Below are positions 1 through 11,954 of a stretch of 64,000 bases of DNA, piece after piece. Where the stretch lies: positions 974,868 to 1,038,867 of the forward strand of contig NW_006763302.1 of assembly GCF_000218685.1 (NCBI RefSeq), in the 5' to 3' direction. The notes beneath the pieces are model-generated. The model saw only the letters and a program-made list of their open reading frames with translations. It was not told the DNA's origin and did not search any database. The position numbers were made by a program, and so were the translations under genes. The stretch comes from Serpula lacrymans var. lacrymans S7.9 (taxonomy: Eukaryota; Basidiomycota; Agaricomycetes; Boletales; Serpulaceae). The number at the start of each line of letters is the position of its first letter. The first letter of the stretch is position 1.

Positions 1-378
<378 letters not shown>

Positions 379-684
379 GTTTCAAATAAAAGTGTAGTGT
401 GGGTGGTGGTGGTAGTGATGAATTCAAGTTTCAATGTGCGAACGGAAATGAGCTTCCACTTTCAGCCACCAGCGGGTTATATATGGTCGGCATGTGGCTG
501 TGTCGATTTTTGTGGCTGTCATTGTTTGTTGATCGAAAGTGGACGCGGATGTCACGTGTGGACTCGCGACGCGTTCGTATATAGGAAGAGGCACGAGGAG
601 AGAAATTAGTCCGCTTACTTTCTACCTCGACCACCACCACCATCAACGACTCTCAGACACTTTTTGATTCACATCTAAACATCA
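379..684. promoter_or_regulatory. shared divergent H4/H3 promoter
   Basis: The 306 bp between the two histone start codons must hold both promoters. A TATATA box lies at 578-583, about 100 bp upstream of the H3 ATG. A TATA-like run on the minus strand (475-484) lies about 100 bp upstream of the H4 ATG, so the layout is nearly symmetric. A CACGTG hexamer sits at 553-558. Assigning function to the hexamer is inference. Confidence 0.7.
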
Positions 685-1274
685 ATGGCTCGTACGAAAC
701 AAACCGCTCGCAAGTCTACTGGTGGTAAGTGGTCTCTGTCTGTTATATTCATCGCTGGTCTTTTACTGACATGGCCTTTGGGCTTTTTAGGTAAGGCACC
801 CCGTAAACAGCTTGCAGCCAAATCATCTGCTCGCAAGACTGCCGCAGCAGTAAGTTTAGCATCTTTATTCTCTATAACTTTCCATTAACATAATAAATTC
901 TCAGGCAACTGGTGGTGTGAAGAAGCCCCATCGTTTCCGCCCCGGTACTGTCGCTCTCCGTGAGATCAGACGGTACCAGAAGTCGACAGAGTTGCTCATC
1001 CGCAAGCTGCCGTTCCAACGTCTCGTTCGTGAAATTGCTCAGGACTTCAAGGTTTGTCTTTCGTCTCTTGCTTCTGTTGATTTCTTGCTTACATTTGCCA
1101 CAGACTGATCTCCGTTTCCAATCGTCTGCCGTCATGGCTCTCCAAGAAGCTGCTGAGGCTTACCTTGTGTCGCTATTTGAAGACACTAACCTTGCTGCCA
1201 TCCACGCTAAGCGTGTTACTATCCAACCAAAAGATCTCGCATTGGCTCGTCGGTTACGGGGAGAGCGTTCGTAG
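685..1274 (+). CDS. H3: histone H3
   Basis: Core nucleosome histone H3. Exons 685-724, 791-849, 905-1051 and 1104-1274 join in frame to a 138-residue protein starting [14 protein letters not shown] and ending RRLRGERS. The start is the first ATG of the canonical tail and the stop is TAG at 1272-1274. The globular domain is canonical ([19 protein letters not shown], the VREIAQDF helix, [13 protein letters not shown]). The tail differs from the textbook form: the stretch around lysine 27 reads [14 protein letters not shown], two residues longer than the usual animal or plant spacing, and it spans the second intron junction. The gene is divergent from H4. Identity is certain; whether the insertion is lineage-typical cannot be judged here. 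Confidence 0.97.
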
Positions 1275-2200
1275 ATTGTGATTTATTATTGCTGGACTGT
1301 ATTTCTACTGTATTTTTGACATTATCTTTATATTATGGTTATAACTATCTCTTGTGGGATGTGAGCTATTGTTATAATGAGGATAGTTAGGTTGTGAGCG
1401 TGAATCAATGTTGGTTTTCTTCGCCATTTGTGGTTGGTGTGAGTCATTCATCGCCATTGTCTTGCAAACGTTTTCTAGGCAACTCTTCGCTGCTAATCCA
1501 ATGTGTTTCACCAGATGAAACACTAACTACTCTATTTTACTGTATAACTAAGATATTGTCTGTCAGTAGACAAGTGGAATGTAAGGTGTTTTATTTGTAT
1601 CTGTAGACTTAGACAATGAATAATTCACCATTGCGTGAAGGAAAACTGACGCTCATTACACTCATACTCGCAACAACATGAAGTGGAACATTTAGCTGGA
1701 TTCGTAACATGTCCGTGATGCTTATCCGATATTCAAGTGACTTGCCAGTGAAACCTGTTCGCAGGTGAGATATCCCTGCACCTGCTATCTAATAACACTA
1801 ATCTACTGATATCTGATATACCTTTTGCGGTCACCGTATAATGTTATAGGCACTTGAGGTTTTGTTGTAGGCATATGCTAGTTCAACGTGACCTACAGAG
1901 CTTTGTGAGCAACATAGGACGTGTCTCAAGTAGCGCTTTCGTTCATTCAAATAGAACTTGAAAGGATCATTTTGTATTTTTATCATAAGAAGGTCCCAGA
2001 TTGTACTGATAATAATGAATTAAATCTGTGTGAACTCCCCCGCCCGTCGTGCAAGTGTCCGACTGTTATGCCGCCAAAAATATCCTCATAGTTAATACAA
2101 AATGTCACTACTCCAACGAGTCCGCTCCGTATCAGTGCGTGTCTACCACATAAAGAACCAAACCGAAACCTGACCCTACTATAGGGAACACGAAAACTAA
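1275..2200. other. intergenic, convergent gene ends
   Basis: This lies between the end of H3 (+) and the end of the aspartic protease (-), so it should contain the two 3' UTRs and terminators. The reading frames here are short and have no recognisable domain. I see no gene or repeat. Confidence 0.6.
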
Positions 2201-4112
2201 TTATACCATAGCCAAGAATGAACCGAGAACAACAGAGAGAACAACAGTAGGCATGTTGAACGAGTGCAACCCAGAGGCACCGTTACCATTGACACTCGCA
2301 CCTGTTGCAGTTACTGTGGCGGCGGCAGAGCCAATCGTGGCAGTTGGAGGTGCAGCGTTCACACCGTTCATGGCAAGCGCAGTCGGGGAGAGGGCCGCGA
2401 AACCCACTGAAGGAGGGTTGTAGCGGAAAACAGAGTAGACATTTTTCTAGAATAGAACGTTAGTAAAAAATATCAATCTCTCACGATGGATTCAATGAGA
2501 AAAGTAAACCGAGAGTACGCACAAGGAATGTATCGCCTACGATCCACGAAGGAGCGTTACCGCCTGTGGAAAGCTCAAAGAACGCACCAACACATTGCGT
2601 TTGAGATAACTGTGTAAGCTGGAAGTCGGCTGGGCTGACAGACCAGCTTGGGCCTCCAAATGAGATAGCAACATTGACTTGGGTGCTGCAAGCTATTATG
2701 GGAGCGGCGTGAGAAAATGTGTGCGACAATGCAGAATAGATGGATGGAACATTCTGATTTGAATCTACTCACGATAGGTGTAGTAACCTTGCCAGCTGCC
2801 AGTTCCCGGTGCAGACCCTGGGATTTGTGCGAAGATGCTCTGAATGGCACTTGATGGGCCACCGACGAGTGTAGTGCCGGTGTCAATAGCAGAGTACGAT
2901 GCTGAACCGGTAGGAATGCTGACAGAGTTGCCCTGAACGGTCATAGCTAATAATCCATAAAGTTCAGTTTATCAAAGCTATCAGACCCAGGTTGATGCAA
3001 CGCACAGGTCATCGGTAAGATCCAGTATGAAGGGGTATCGGGGATATTCTGATAGTCGATGGTACCAGTGTACAAGCTTTGGTTGACAGACCCTACGAGC
3101 AGAAAAGAACAAGATGAGATGTCGTTACCAAGTCTACACCACGTCACCTACCCATCGTGAATGTTCCTCCGGGTTCAAGTGCTTGAGGGCTAGTGGCATT
3201 GATGAATCTGAGGCACGAGATATAATGAATGAAATATGATCAGCTGTCCTTGAAAAGTCGTAGTTACCGTGTAAGCTGAAACGCCATCAAAGGTTGGTCC
3301 CATTTTCCAGAGTTGGCGAGAGTCTCCCAGAGAGGAGTAGCACCAGACGAAGCGATACTTTGCCACGCGAGACCGATCAAACCAGACACAGGGGTGTTGA
3401 GTAAACCCGAGGAGACAGCATTAACAGCACCGAATGTTTGGTTAGCCACCGAAAATCCTGCGATCTGCACGACATCTTGTCCAAGAGATCCAGCTGCTTC
3501 ACCGCTACCATATTGGATGCTGAATGGCTGAGAGAGGTTCTTGAACGTAGATGAGGTTGTGACGTCGTATGTTGCAACACGATTACACCCTGTTTGGCAG
3601 CTATTGTCGGCCACCCAAAGATCACTGTGTGAAGTGTAAACAACGAATCCCAAAGGTGGAGCATATGACGTACGATGAGCCGGTATCCAAGATTACGTCG
3701 AATGCAACAGCGGGGGTACCAATAGCCACGGACCCAAAGAAACTGAGAAACATAAACATGTTAGAACAACGTAACAGTGGTTACGAGAAATGTGCCATGC
3801 GATACCTTGAATCTGCGTTCTGGTTGGTGATCCTGGATACGTGTCAGAGACAAAACGAGTGGAAAGACTAAAGAAAACACACAAGTTCGTCCCTGAGCTC
3901 CTCTTCTGTGGGGCGGCGCCGTACTTTGCCATCAAGTTCTCCCTCTCGTTCTTGGCCCAGATGCCCCATTCTGTGGCATTTTTCTGATGCTGAGATCGTC
4001 TGACGAGCGGTATTGACTGGCCCGGAAGAGCAAAAGAGGAGCGTGGGGCAGCGAAAGCGTCTGAAGAGATGGAAAGGAGGACGGTGAGGGTGAGTGATAT
4101 CGTGGAAAGCAT
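2201..4112 (-). CDS. secreted pepsin-like aspartic protease (family A1), probably GPI-anchored
   Basis: Endopeptidase of the pepsin family with a hydrophobic signal peptide right after the ATG at 4112, then a basic propeptide. Exons joined on the minus strand give the first catalytic motif DTGSSDLWVAD (codons split by an intron near 3655-3680), the flap motif QYGSGEAAG, and the second catalytic motif AIDTGTTLVGG near 2890. A conserved Cys pair follows, and then the family's C-terminal IVGDTFLKNVYSVF segment. The last about 70 residues are rich in Ala, Ser, Thr and Gly and end in a hydrophobic stretch (MPTVVLSVVLGSFLAMV), the layout of a GPI-anchor signal, so surface attachment is likely. At least six short introns are needed and each joins in phase. 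The upstream neighbour on the same strand is a methyltransferase gene, with no obvious functional link. Individual intron borders are less certain than the identity. Confidence 0.9.
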
Positions 4113-5014
4113 GTCAGTGAGTATTAGGAATCAGGGAGGTAAGAGTAGATGGAGGGAAAGAATGGAGAATTGTAGGTGCAGGCTGTGAGACTCGCACTGC
4201 GAGCTATGTTAAGACTCTTAAGAAGGATGAATGGTGGGCGACCAGAGCGCTGCGGAAAAAACCACTCCAACAATCCTAAGACATTATTTCAATCGGGGCT
4301 GGCCGAACCGGCAGTGCACGACACAGCACCTTTCGCCTGTTTTCAGTCTCAGCGCACTTGTCTTGTCTGCACTTATATTGGGAATAGTATCCAGGATACA
4401 ACGCCCATACCCACCGTTTCACCCATTTGTCTGCATCGTGGCAGAAAACAACACCATCGAACAATACTGCATAGACCAGCTCAATTCTGTGGTCTTGACG
4501 CGCTCATCGTACCACCCGAGACCGTCGGTTAGAATGTGGGACCTGATCACAGAGCGGATGCAATCCATACGAGAACACCCAAGCCGACCTGCTCCAACGG
4601 CTCCCTGACCATAGCTATGACTGATCCGGCAAGTTTATCGACTAAGAGCAATTTTACCTGTAACCCACTGACTCATATCCCGGCGCCACTCTATTTCAAA
4701 CACGTTTGAACAGCGAGGAAAGGGCTTTGCTGTGCAACGTCCTTTGCTCACTTAGCGTCCTTCTTCTAATAGTGTGATTCTTACCTTCGTAGGCGGCGAT
4801 TGTTCTTGGTCAAGCCCTTGGCAGCTGCACACTGATGTAATGGACAGGTACGAGTGTACAGCCTGATCCCAAGCTTTTCATCGCCAAGCGCGCAGCAAGT
4901 GTCATTACATCGACACGAAGCAAATACAAGCAGGGTTAGAACCGATTTTAATCGTTGTTCTCCTACACATGGCGATACGACGTCTTGTCAGCACAGTAGA
5001 ACAGTGAGGTTGAA
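4113..5014. other. intergenic, upstream of the aspartic protease
   Basis: This holds the promoter of the protease and the 3' flank of the methyltransferase gene at 5015. Open frames of 118-125 codons occur on the plus strand at 4176-4608, but they overlap each other in different frames, have no recognisable motif and no splice-supported extension. I read them as chance. Confidence 0.5.
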
Positions 5015-6233
5015 TTATGGACGTGAGCTAACCTCGTTCCGAGGACCTTTTTTGTGTCCGACCCACACAGCAAAATGTAGATCAAGCAACCCGTTTACCC
5101 GCCACAACAGCCAGTCATCTCGTTTGATCCACAGATCTAGAAACTCCCTTACCACGTCTTCCTGTCTGAGCTCGACCACAATCATTACCCAGGTACGCCC
5201 AGGCTCCGAAAGATAGTCAATTGTTTCAACCAACGACGGCAAAAGGGAGGGGTGGTAAATACAATCGACGACGAGGACGAGGTCTGCAGGGTTTTCTGCT
5301 ATCCAAGGACAGTATCGATGACGTGACGATAACGGTAGAGTCTGCAGAGTTTGCCAGTCGAGTTCTTCTACAAATATATTCGATCCTACACCAGTCGTTT
5401 TCGGCCAACCACTGAAGTTGAGCTTTACATTCTTGCGAATAAGTGGGAGGAGGTCTGGGATGTCGGTAGCTGTGTGTCTGCGGACAAGCGGGGACAGAAC
5501 GACACTCAGTAATCCAGTACCCGAACTAGGAAATTTGCCAAATTTTCATAATGAGAGAACAGAATAGCGGTGTCATGGACAGATACATACCCAAGCTCTA
5601 CAACGTGTGACTCGGCGAGTAAGGCGTGATCAAAGATCGAATTTTCCATCTTGAAATTATGTTGCTGAAGAACAACCTGTGCAAACTCGTTGCTAGGATT
5701 ATACCACACGTTGAGCTCTGACTCAGTACTTTGTATCGTGGATGCCTCACCTAGCTCTCCAGAGCACACTCCCTGTGTCGCCCTTTCGGGTACGCAAAGC
5801 AGTCTTATCCTGGACAAGTTCAACTTCTATCGTCTTCAGCTGAGCCTGCGCATTATCCCTAGATTTTCTCCTCTTGCCTTTTACTTTCTTTGCTGGTGGG
5901 GTCGTTACAGGTCCAGAGGTTAACGATAGAGAGTTGTCAGGCTGCAGAGGCGCCACCAGCTCGAACTTGACCGATAGCGTGTCCTGGCGGGAATCGACGT
6001 GTCCCAGTCCCCGAAATCCATCAGGGCCCACTAAATCCTTCGAAGCACTTTTTAGGTTCGTATACACTATGAATACCTGGTCAACATAGTCCAAAGAGAA
6101 GATATCAATGTCATATGAACAAAGCGATTGGGCTTTTAGATGTCAGTTAGGCTGAGGAATTCCGGCTAACCTCCTCGTCTGCATCGTGAACTTGTTCTGT
6201 TTCAGGAGAGAGTTTGATCAAGCTGGTACTCAT
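5015..6233 (-). CDS. seven-beta-strand protein-lysine methyltransferase, METTL21/Rkm5-like
   Basis: Predicted S-adenosylmethionine-dependent protein lysine methyltransferase of the METTL21/family-16 group. It most resembles the yeast ribosomal-protein methyltransferase Rkm5, but the substrate is inference. Exons 6233-6171, 6076-5751, 5692-5591 and 5525-5015 join in phase to 333 residues starting MSTSLIKLSPE. An N-terminal insert is basic (KKVKGKRRKSRDNA). It is followed by GDTGSVLWRASNEFAQ, typical of this family just before the SAM fold, then motif I VVELGSGTGLLSVVL and the post-motif acidic DLVLVVDCIYHPSLL, where family members have a D-x-x-Y active-site signature. A second gene of the same fold follows 231 bp upstream on the same strand. 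Fold and family are firm; orthology is moderate. Confidence 0.85.
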
Positions 6234-6464
6234 GGGGTATATCGAATATGCAGATCTACTATAGTAGAGAAGGAGTCAGAGAGGCAAGCTCCCAAGCGGG
6301 TGTGACTGGGAAGACCTCAGTGTACGCACGGAAAGAAGCCGACAGTCTGTATGTGTTATGGCATATGTCAGTGCTGCAAAGAGCTGACGTCTTTTGGAGA
6401 TCATTTCATTTATCTGACATGCGAGCTTACGATCCTAATTTCTTTCAATAGGTGTTCTTTCATA

Positions 6465-7827
6465 TTACTGATCCGACTTATTCTTCGCTTGTCCCACCCA
6501 TATTTCGATTGGTGCACCCCCAGCTCCTGCCAGCTCACTCACTTTCTCCAGCGATATTCCTATTTCACTCGCCATGCCCCATAAAGTACGTTCTGCAAGA
6601 TCTCGCTCTTTGTATCCGAGCAATATGAGCGGGGGAGCGGCGTTTTTGGTCATCGAGAATTCGATAAGAGAAGACAGGGTCCTGATGAGAGAAGGGAAGG
6701 ACGAGGTATTGTACGTGACATCTGCCATTCTGTGGAATGGTCAATAAGTGTCAGGTCAACTCCCATTATCTGTGAAAGTACGTACACAATTACATCCAGT
6801 CCATTCTCAAGATCATGAACAGCTGGTGGAAGCTCTTCGTTGTCCCAATCTAAGACCACAGCTTCCGGACGCGCCAGGGGAAATAAATGACCATTAGACG
6901 AGATGTTACGTTCCAAAAGAGGCATCGCAGAAGCTAGTTTTGAGATATGAATTAAGTAAAAAATAGCGAGAACAATATCACGAACAAAGATCCGTCGTTA
7001 TAAGACGATTGGGGGCCTCAAAACCTTCAGTGAAGGTGGAGGAGCGAAGAATCGCCAGAGTTAGAGCGACAATACCAGTTCCAGCACCTGGACATCGCAA
7101 TTACAAAACCTACTTTGGAGAGCTCTAATCCAGTACACACCTAGTTCAATTATATTCCCATGTTTACTGCCAAACAGTCTTCGGTGCAGTTCGGTCAATG
7201 GAGCCGTATTCTCGAAACAGTGGTTATAGTGTCTCAGTATCCAAGAACTCAGTCCGATACCACTATCCCATATTTTCTAGCAAATCTACACCGGATCAAG
7301 ACAGACTCTGCCACGGGGACAGGGTGGCCCACCTTGTCAAGATCAAACGATGTTTGTTCTCTGATCACCATAGACAGTGGATCATCATTAGATTTAAGCA
7401 AGAGATTGTATATCCTCTCTACTTGTTCCTGCTTAACAGCCTTACCCGGGCGAGGACTGAACACGATGGGCATGGATATGACAGGAAAAGGCGTGTCTCC
7501 GAGCGCATCTTCGTCCAACTGGATGGAGGAAACTTGACCGTGCGCGCGCGAGCTCAGGACGAGGCGCCATGATTGTCCTGACCTCAAATTTGGAGGTAAT
7601 GGAACGGAAAGCTCTTTGTACGCATTAGATTGTCTCCAGGTGGTCAACTTTGTGGGTTTTGTTGCGACGGGTGTGGTAGAAGTGGCAGACCAGCAATAAA
7701 ATATGTCCTGTGCGCCGTCGAAAGGTTCTGTACGGAGGTCATTCGCGACTTGCGGTGTGATGGATATCGACCCAGAGAGAGCAGCCTGCAATGGCGGTGG
7801 ACGCAGAAAAGAAATATAATAAAACAT
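6465..7827 (-). CDS. second seven-beta-strand protein-lysine methyltransferase (METTL21-like)
   Basis: Another SAM-dependent family-16 methyltransferase. Exons 7827-7333, 7276-7141, 7087-6986, 6933-6786 and 6729-6465 join in phase to 381 residues starting MFYYISFLRPPPLQ. Key pieces are KIWDSGIGLSSW, motif I IIELGAGTGIVALTL, an acidic DWDNEELP after the LLERNISSNGH segment, and VMADVTYNTSSFPSLIRTL at the active-site position, with LLGYKERDLAERTLW near the C-terminus. The N-terminal 130 residues have no motif I recognise. It lies head-to-tail with the other methyltransferase and head-to-head with the rhomboid gene, only 110 bp from its ATG. The two methyltransferases are clearly different in sequence, so this is an old duplication or a coincidence. 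Substrate unknown. Confidence 0.87.
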
Positions 7828-7937
7828 GTCCGTAATAAAAATATTGTGTCGAGGTCAGAGATAGATATCGTAAACCATAACCCTAAACTAAGCTCTTCTC
7901 AAGTCCCCCGCTGTGCCCAGCCGGTGCGCGTCCAGGT
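7828..7937. promoter_or_regulatory. 110-bp divergent promoter (methyltransferase / rhomboid)
   Basis: The start codons of the methyltransferase (minus, 7827) and the rhomboid protease (plus, 7938) are 110 bp apart, so both 5' UTRs and core promoters must overlap here. No clear TATA box is visible. Shared regulation is inference from spacing. Confidence 0.55.
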
Positions 7938-9545
7938 ATGTTCTGGACGGCGTTTTGCAGAAGCTCACCCCGGTCGTTCAAAACATGGAATGGACCACTC
8001 CAAAGTCGCTCATTTGGACATTCATTTTCTCGCACATTCCCAAGGCTCGCTAGGTTTGGCCAGGAGAAAGCATCGTCGAGCATCCCATCGTTTCGAGACC
8101 AATTAGCTAGGGCAAGCGAAGTAAAGCCTTTTGGTGATCGAATAAAGCGTCCCACAATACGGAATCAGGTCTTGGTGAGAGTTTGGTGGATACAACTTGT
8201 ATGTACAGCATTGCTGACGCTGTAGTAGTTTTTTGTCGCAGGATCTTGGCTTGTATTTTCCGTGGCTGCGGCGAAAACCCATCTTGATACCGAGTACTGG
8301 TCGAAAAGGATTGTCATCATGGAAAGCGTTTGGTCACGACCTCCCACTAGCGATGAAATGAGGCGCGCACAGTATATCGAGCTTGGGAAGGTACTTCATC
8401 CCTTGCTTGCATCTTTCCACGCTCAGCATCCATTTCATCGCAGACTCTACAAGCGAAACTATCCGGATTCAAAGACTCCCTTGCAGATTGGCCTATAGCA
8501 CTCAAAAGTCTCTTCATCTCTGCATATGTCGGTTTTGCACAACCGTACCTCGATGCTCCAGAAGGAAGGAGGATGTGTTGGTGGATATGTGGTCTGAATA
8601 CTGTCGTATACCTAGCGTGGAAGATTCCTCGGTTTGTTCCATCGATGAACAGAAGCTTTATGCATCACCCACTATCTGGGCTATCCTACACTCTGTTAAC
8701 GAGTGTATTCAGGTATGCCTTGAGGTCTTTCGCATGTGTCACAGACTCATATATTGGTATATTTGAAGCCATCGCTCGTTCTTACATCTTGTGGCTAATT
8801 CAATGGCTCTTATAAGCTTTGGTAAGGTCGTCATTAATGTCAATCACGCTGTTTCTCTCTGAAACTAGCTTCCAGGTTCTGCCGCCACCCTTTACCTTGC
8901 CAGAGAGCAGCAAAGAGGTCCAACAGGCTATCAAGAGTCAACTACGAAATGGCATTTCTTGGCATTTTATGTCGCAGGTAATGTTTACTATTATGTACAA
9001 TCAGAGTTTACTTATACACTCCTCATTAAGCTGGCCTTTTCTCCGGTCTGGCTAGCCACGCTGCGTCTACCAAGGTATTATTCCCGCGCCTAGTATCGCA
9101 ACTCTCGAAACCTAGTGGCACTCTGGCGGCTGGAACAGTTGCCAAATCCGCTGCTGGTGCGACGGCAAAGGAGATTCTCCCATCTTTAGGGGCTTCAGGC
9201 GCCATTTACGCAGCTGTCACACTCAGCGCACTGGCATTCCCTGATGCTAGTATCAGCCTCATATTCCTCCCGTTCTTTGCGATTCCTATCCAGTCAGGTG
9301 TGGGTGCTATTATAGCCTTGGACGCTATTGGTATATTGCGTGGTTGGAAGTAAGAGATTGTATTGCTACTGCTTTGATTTTGTTTTGCTGATCTCTGGCT
9401 CTGGTACAGGATGTTTGATCATTATGCGCATTTGAGCGGCGCGACTTTTGGAGTGTTGTACTATTTGTATGGACCACAATGGTGGGATTTTATGAGGATC
9501 ATCCACGATCCTACGGAGGAAGAAAAAGAAAAGTCGGAAGCATAG
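7938..9545 (+). CDS. rhomboid intramembrane serine protease, mitochondrial (Pcp1/PARL-like)
   Basis: Multi-pass membrane protease that cuts substrates inside the lipid bilayer. Exons 7938-8174, 8229-8390, 8444-8712, 8769-8821, 8876-8977, 9031-9349 and 9410-9545 join in phase to 425 residues. The N-terminus is rich in Arg, Ser and Phe and lacks acidic residues, like a mitochondrial presequence. A transmembrane segment follows (FFVAGSWLVFSVAAA). The rhomboid core shows FSHRSFLHLVANSMALISFG (the H-x-x-x-N loop region), the catalytic serine in SLGASGAIYA, and the catalytic histidine in DHYAHLSGATFG. The arrangement of one helix before the six-helix core fits the mitochondrial PARL/Pcp1 branch, whose yeast member processes Mgm1. 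Assignment to that branch is inference from the presequence and layout. Confidence 0.9.
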
Positions 9546-9891
9546 ATGGCCATTTTTCATTGTCAGTATCCTCTCTACTCAATACTATTAATTATTGTTA
9601 GGTACTACTACACGTGCACCACAAGAATATAAAGATGATTCAATGCATCACTATACTCTTGGATTATCTGCAAGTAACTACGTCAGATTAAAATGAGAAG
9701 TCTTACAGCTCGTTCAAGCTTTTAGCAGCCTATTCCATTGCACTTGTGATATCAAACCTGTGCGAGAACTAGAAGTCATGTTATCCCTCCCAACTGCATA
9801 TTCTGTGAAAGTCCGGTGAAAATGAGTGGGTGACAAATGTAATGCGATTTTGGGAGCTATGGTACAAAAGGTCTTGAAAGGATATAACAAA
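9546..9891. other. intergenic, convergent gene ends
   Basis: This separates the end of the rhomboid gene (+) from the end of the Crinkler-like gene (-). The sequence is AT-rich with no supported gene. Confidence 0.55.
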
Positions 9892-11873
9892 CTACTTCAG
9901 CTGAGCCTCCAACTGCTCGAACTGATAATCATCATGCGCCTTGCTCATAACGGCGTGCGCACGAACCTCGTCATGCCACTTATTATTTTCATTGAGCGCG
10001 GCTGGGTATCTGTCCTCTCCTTCCTTCCCAGCCCAATCGAAATCAACGAGAAACCCTTGCTCCTTGGAAGAAACAACATTCGTGTCACGCAGGTCTCCGA
10101 ACACAAACCTATTCTCGTGCAAGAGCTTTAGTGCCCTTTTAACATCCCTCAAGACAGCTTCGGGAACAGGTTTGGGCCTTGAACTGTTTCGCAGTCGCCA
10201 GATTGATGCACCGTCTTCGAGATGGTCCATGACGACCATAAAAAGGCCCCCGATGATTGGCTCGCACCAGTGGAGCTTTGGGGCCAGTTTGGCATCGGAT
10301 AAGAGGCGGTGGGCTGCTTTACCGTATCGACTCGCAAACTTGACGACAACCTCGGTAGCACCATCAGGGGTAGCAGCGTCACCAAGGGTAGCCCGGTACA
10401 GCGCGGTGGTCCCAACTTCCAGGTCTGCCAAGCTGGTCGAAACGTGCTCGCCGGTTCGCAAGAGGACACCGTGGTAGGTCAGGCACGGCAATGCATTGCC
10501 AGAGACTGAGGTTGGGTCAGGGTAGATTGCCGCAATAGTTACGTGGTTGCCCTGAACTGCGCGGTAGTGCGCTGCCAGTGCCGCTCGACACGATGAAAGG
10601 CACCTGAAGATTCGAGCCGCATGGATGATGTTCTCGGACAAGTGAAATCCGGGGGTGATATTGAAGGCGACTAGCCTGGATGCGTAGATAGAGCCAACAC
10701 AGACAGCCACACCAATCTCGATCCGATTTCCCGAGAGACCGAGAAGCAAGACAGGGAAATTGCAGGATCCTTGAAAGTGCGCAAGCTAGAAAGAACACGT
10801 CAACGGAGATACGAACGTGGATGCGTGCTGCCGCACCTGGGGGTCCGACACAATCTTGCTGTAGTCGGCAAGACTTTGAACAAAAGGATCTCCGCCAATA
10901 CCAGGGGCATTTTTCAGCTTCAGGATTGTGACAGGGAACTCACCTTGCCACCAACTCGCATCAGGCTGGATGTTCCCCACCCGGTCAAGCCTTTCCTCCC
11001 ACTGACCAGGCTCCCCCATTAAGTGGTCGACGTGCTGCCGAATGGCGTTCCGGCGACTGTCCTCATTGTGATAAGACATGATTGTACTGCTGAGGAAGCT
11101 AGACGCGTGGCTGACATCATGTTCGGTCACCTCGAGGTCGCCAAGCTCGGCGAGGGCCCGTTGTAGGTGCGCAAGTGGCGGGCTGAACATGGCGGCTGGG
11201 ACTTGATCGAGGCACACAGGATGGCCATCGGCATTGAGGAACTTTGCCAATGCATCAGCGCTCCTTACAACTGCAGATGGGGAGGGGCTGGATGATAGTT
11301 TGGCGAACTGCTTGCCGAGCTCTGCAAAAATAATGAGGATTGAACAAGTGACAAGTGGGTGGACTCGTACTTTTCTTAATCTGTATCCGAGACCGTGCTT
11401 GAGGATCGTCAACAAAGTCAAGTAGCTCCTTGACTGAAACGGGGTGAGGGGGCTAGGGAGGGGTATGGAAACACATGAAAAAACGCACTCTCGGTATTGG
11501 CAACAATGATATGAAGAGTACCATTTGGCAGGGCTTCGGTGAACACGTCTCCAATATCATGTAGAACACTGAGCTCGGCTGCCTCTGGCTGGATGCGAAG
11601 CCACTGAATGACACGGTCTGTCAGATCCACCTCGGGCTTTATCTTGACATCCGCCTATCCAGGGTCAGTCATTTGGCATCGTAGACTAGGTGGCAGACAC
11701 ACCTTGTACAGCACAAGGTCCCTCAGTGGGACATCATAGCTTTCCTCCTTGAGCTGCTTGTGGACCTCCCTCAACAGTGATTTGACTGTGTCATTGCCCT
11801 CAAAAATGATTTGCGTGAAAAACGGTGGCTCCACCGGAAAGTAGCAGCTGAGCTTGAGCTTCATGATGGGCAT
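9892..11873 (-). CDS. Crinkler-like protein with kinase-like C-terminal domain
   Basis: A modular protein starting MPIMKLKLSCYF at 11873. The first about 60 residues (ending DLVLYK before intron 1) have the ubiquitin-like header layout seen in basidiomycete Crinkler (CRN)-type proteins: short beta strands, then a TVKSLLREVHKQLK helix. A linker follows (VDLTDRVIQWLR, GTLHIIVANTE). The C-terminal half reads like a divergent protein kinase: VVVKFASRYG for the beta-3 lysine, MVVMDHLEDG for the hinge, FGDLRDTNVV in place of the HRD catalytic loop with Asp and Asn kept, and LVDFDWAG in place of DFG. Five coding exons join across GT-AG introns at about 11703-11656, 11490-11436, 11371-11325 and 10840-10790. 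Kinase activity cannot be claimed because glycine-loop and DFG residues are altered. CRN assignment is from layout, not a search. Confidence 0.72.
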
Positions 11874-11954
11874 GGTTCACCTGTTTGGTTACGGCTGAAT
11901 TCAGATCGATAGTAGTCTTCAGTCCCAGTCGGAAACGACACAATTTGTTAGTCT

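Noticed and set aside
4176..4608. Two overlapping plus-strand open frames of 118 and 125 codons upstream of the aspartic protease
   Set aside because: Different frames over the same DNA, no motif, no splice-supported extension and no conserved neighbour; taken as chance.
6077..6132. Alternative second exon of the first methyltransferase starting at 6132
   Set aside because: It gives a phase mismatch with exon 1; an acceptor directly before 6076 joins in phase and gives a family-like reading (DADEEVFIVYTNL).
7160..7572. Plus-strand ORFs over the second methyltransferase gene
   Set aside because: The minus strand carries a fully spliceable methyltransferase with clear SAM motifs; the plus frames are shadows.
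9941..10509. Plus-strand ORFs opposite the Crinkler-like gene (up to 178 codons)
   Set aside because: They lie antisense to the kinase-like exon, whose motifs and introns are consistent; no domain in the antisense reading.
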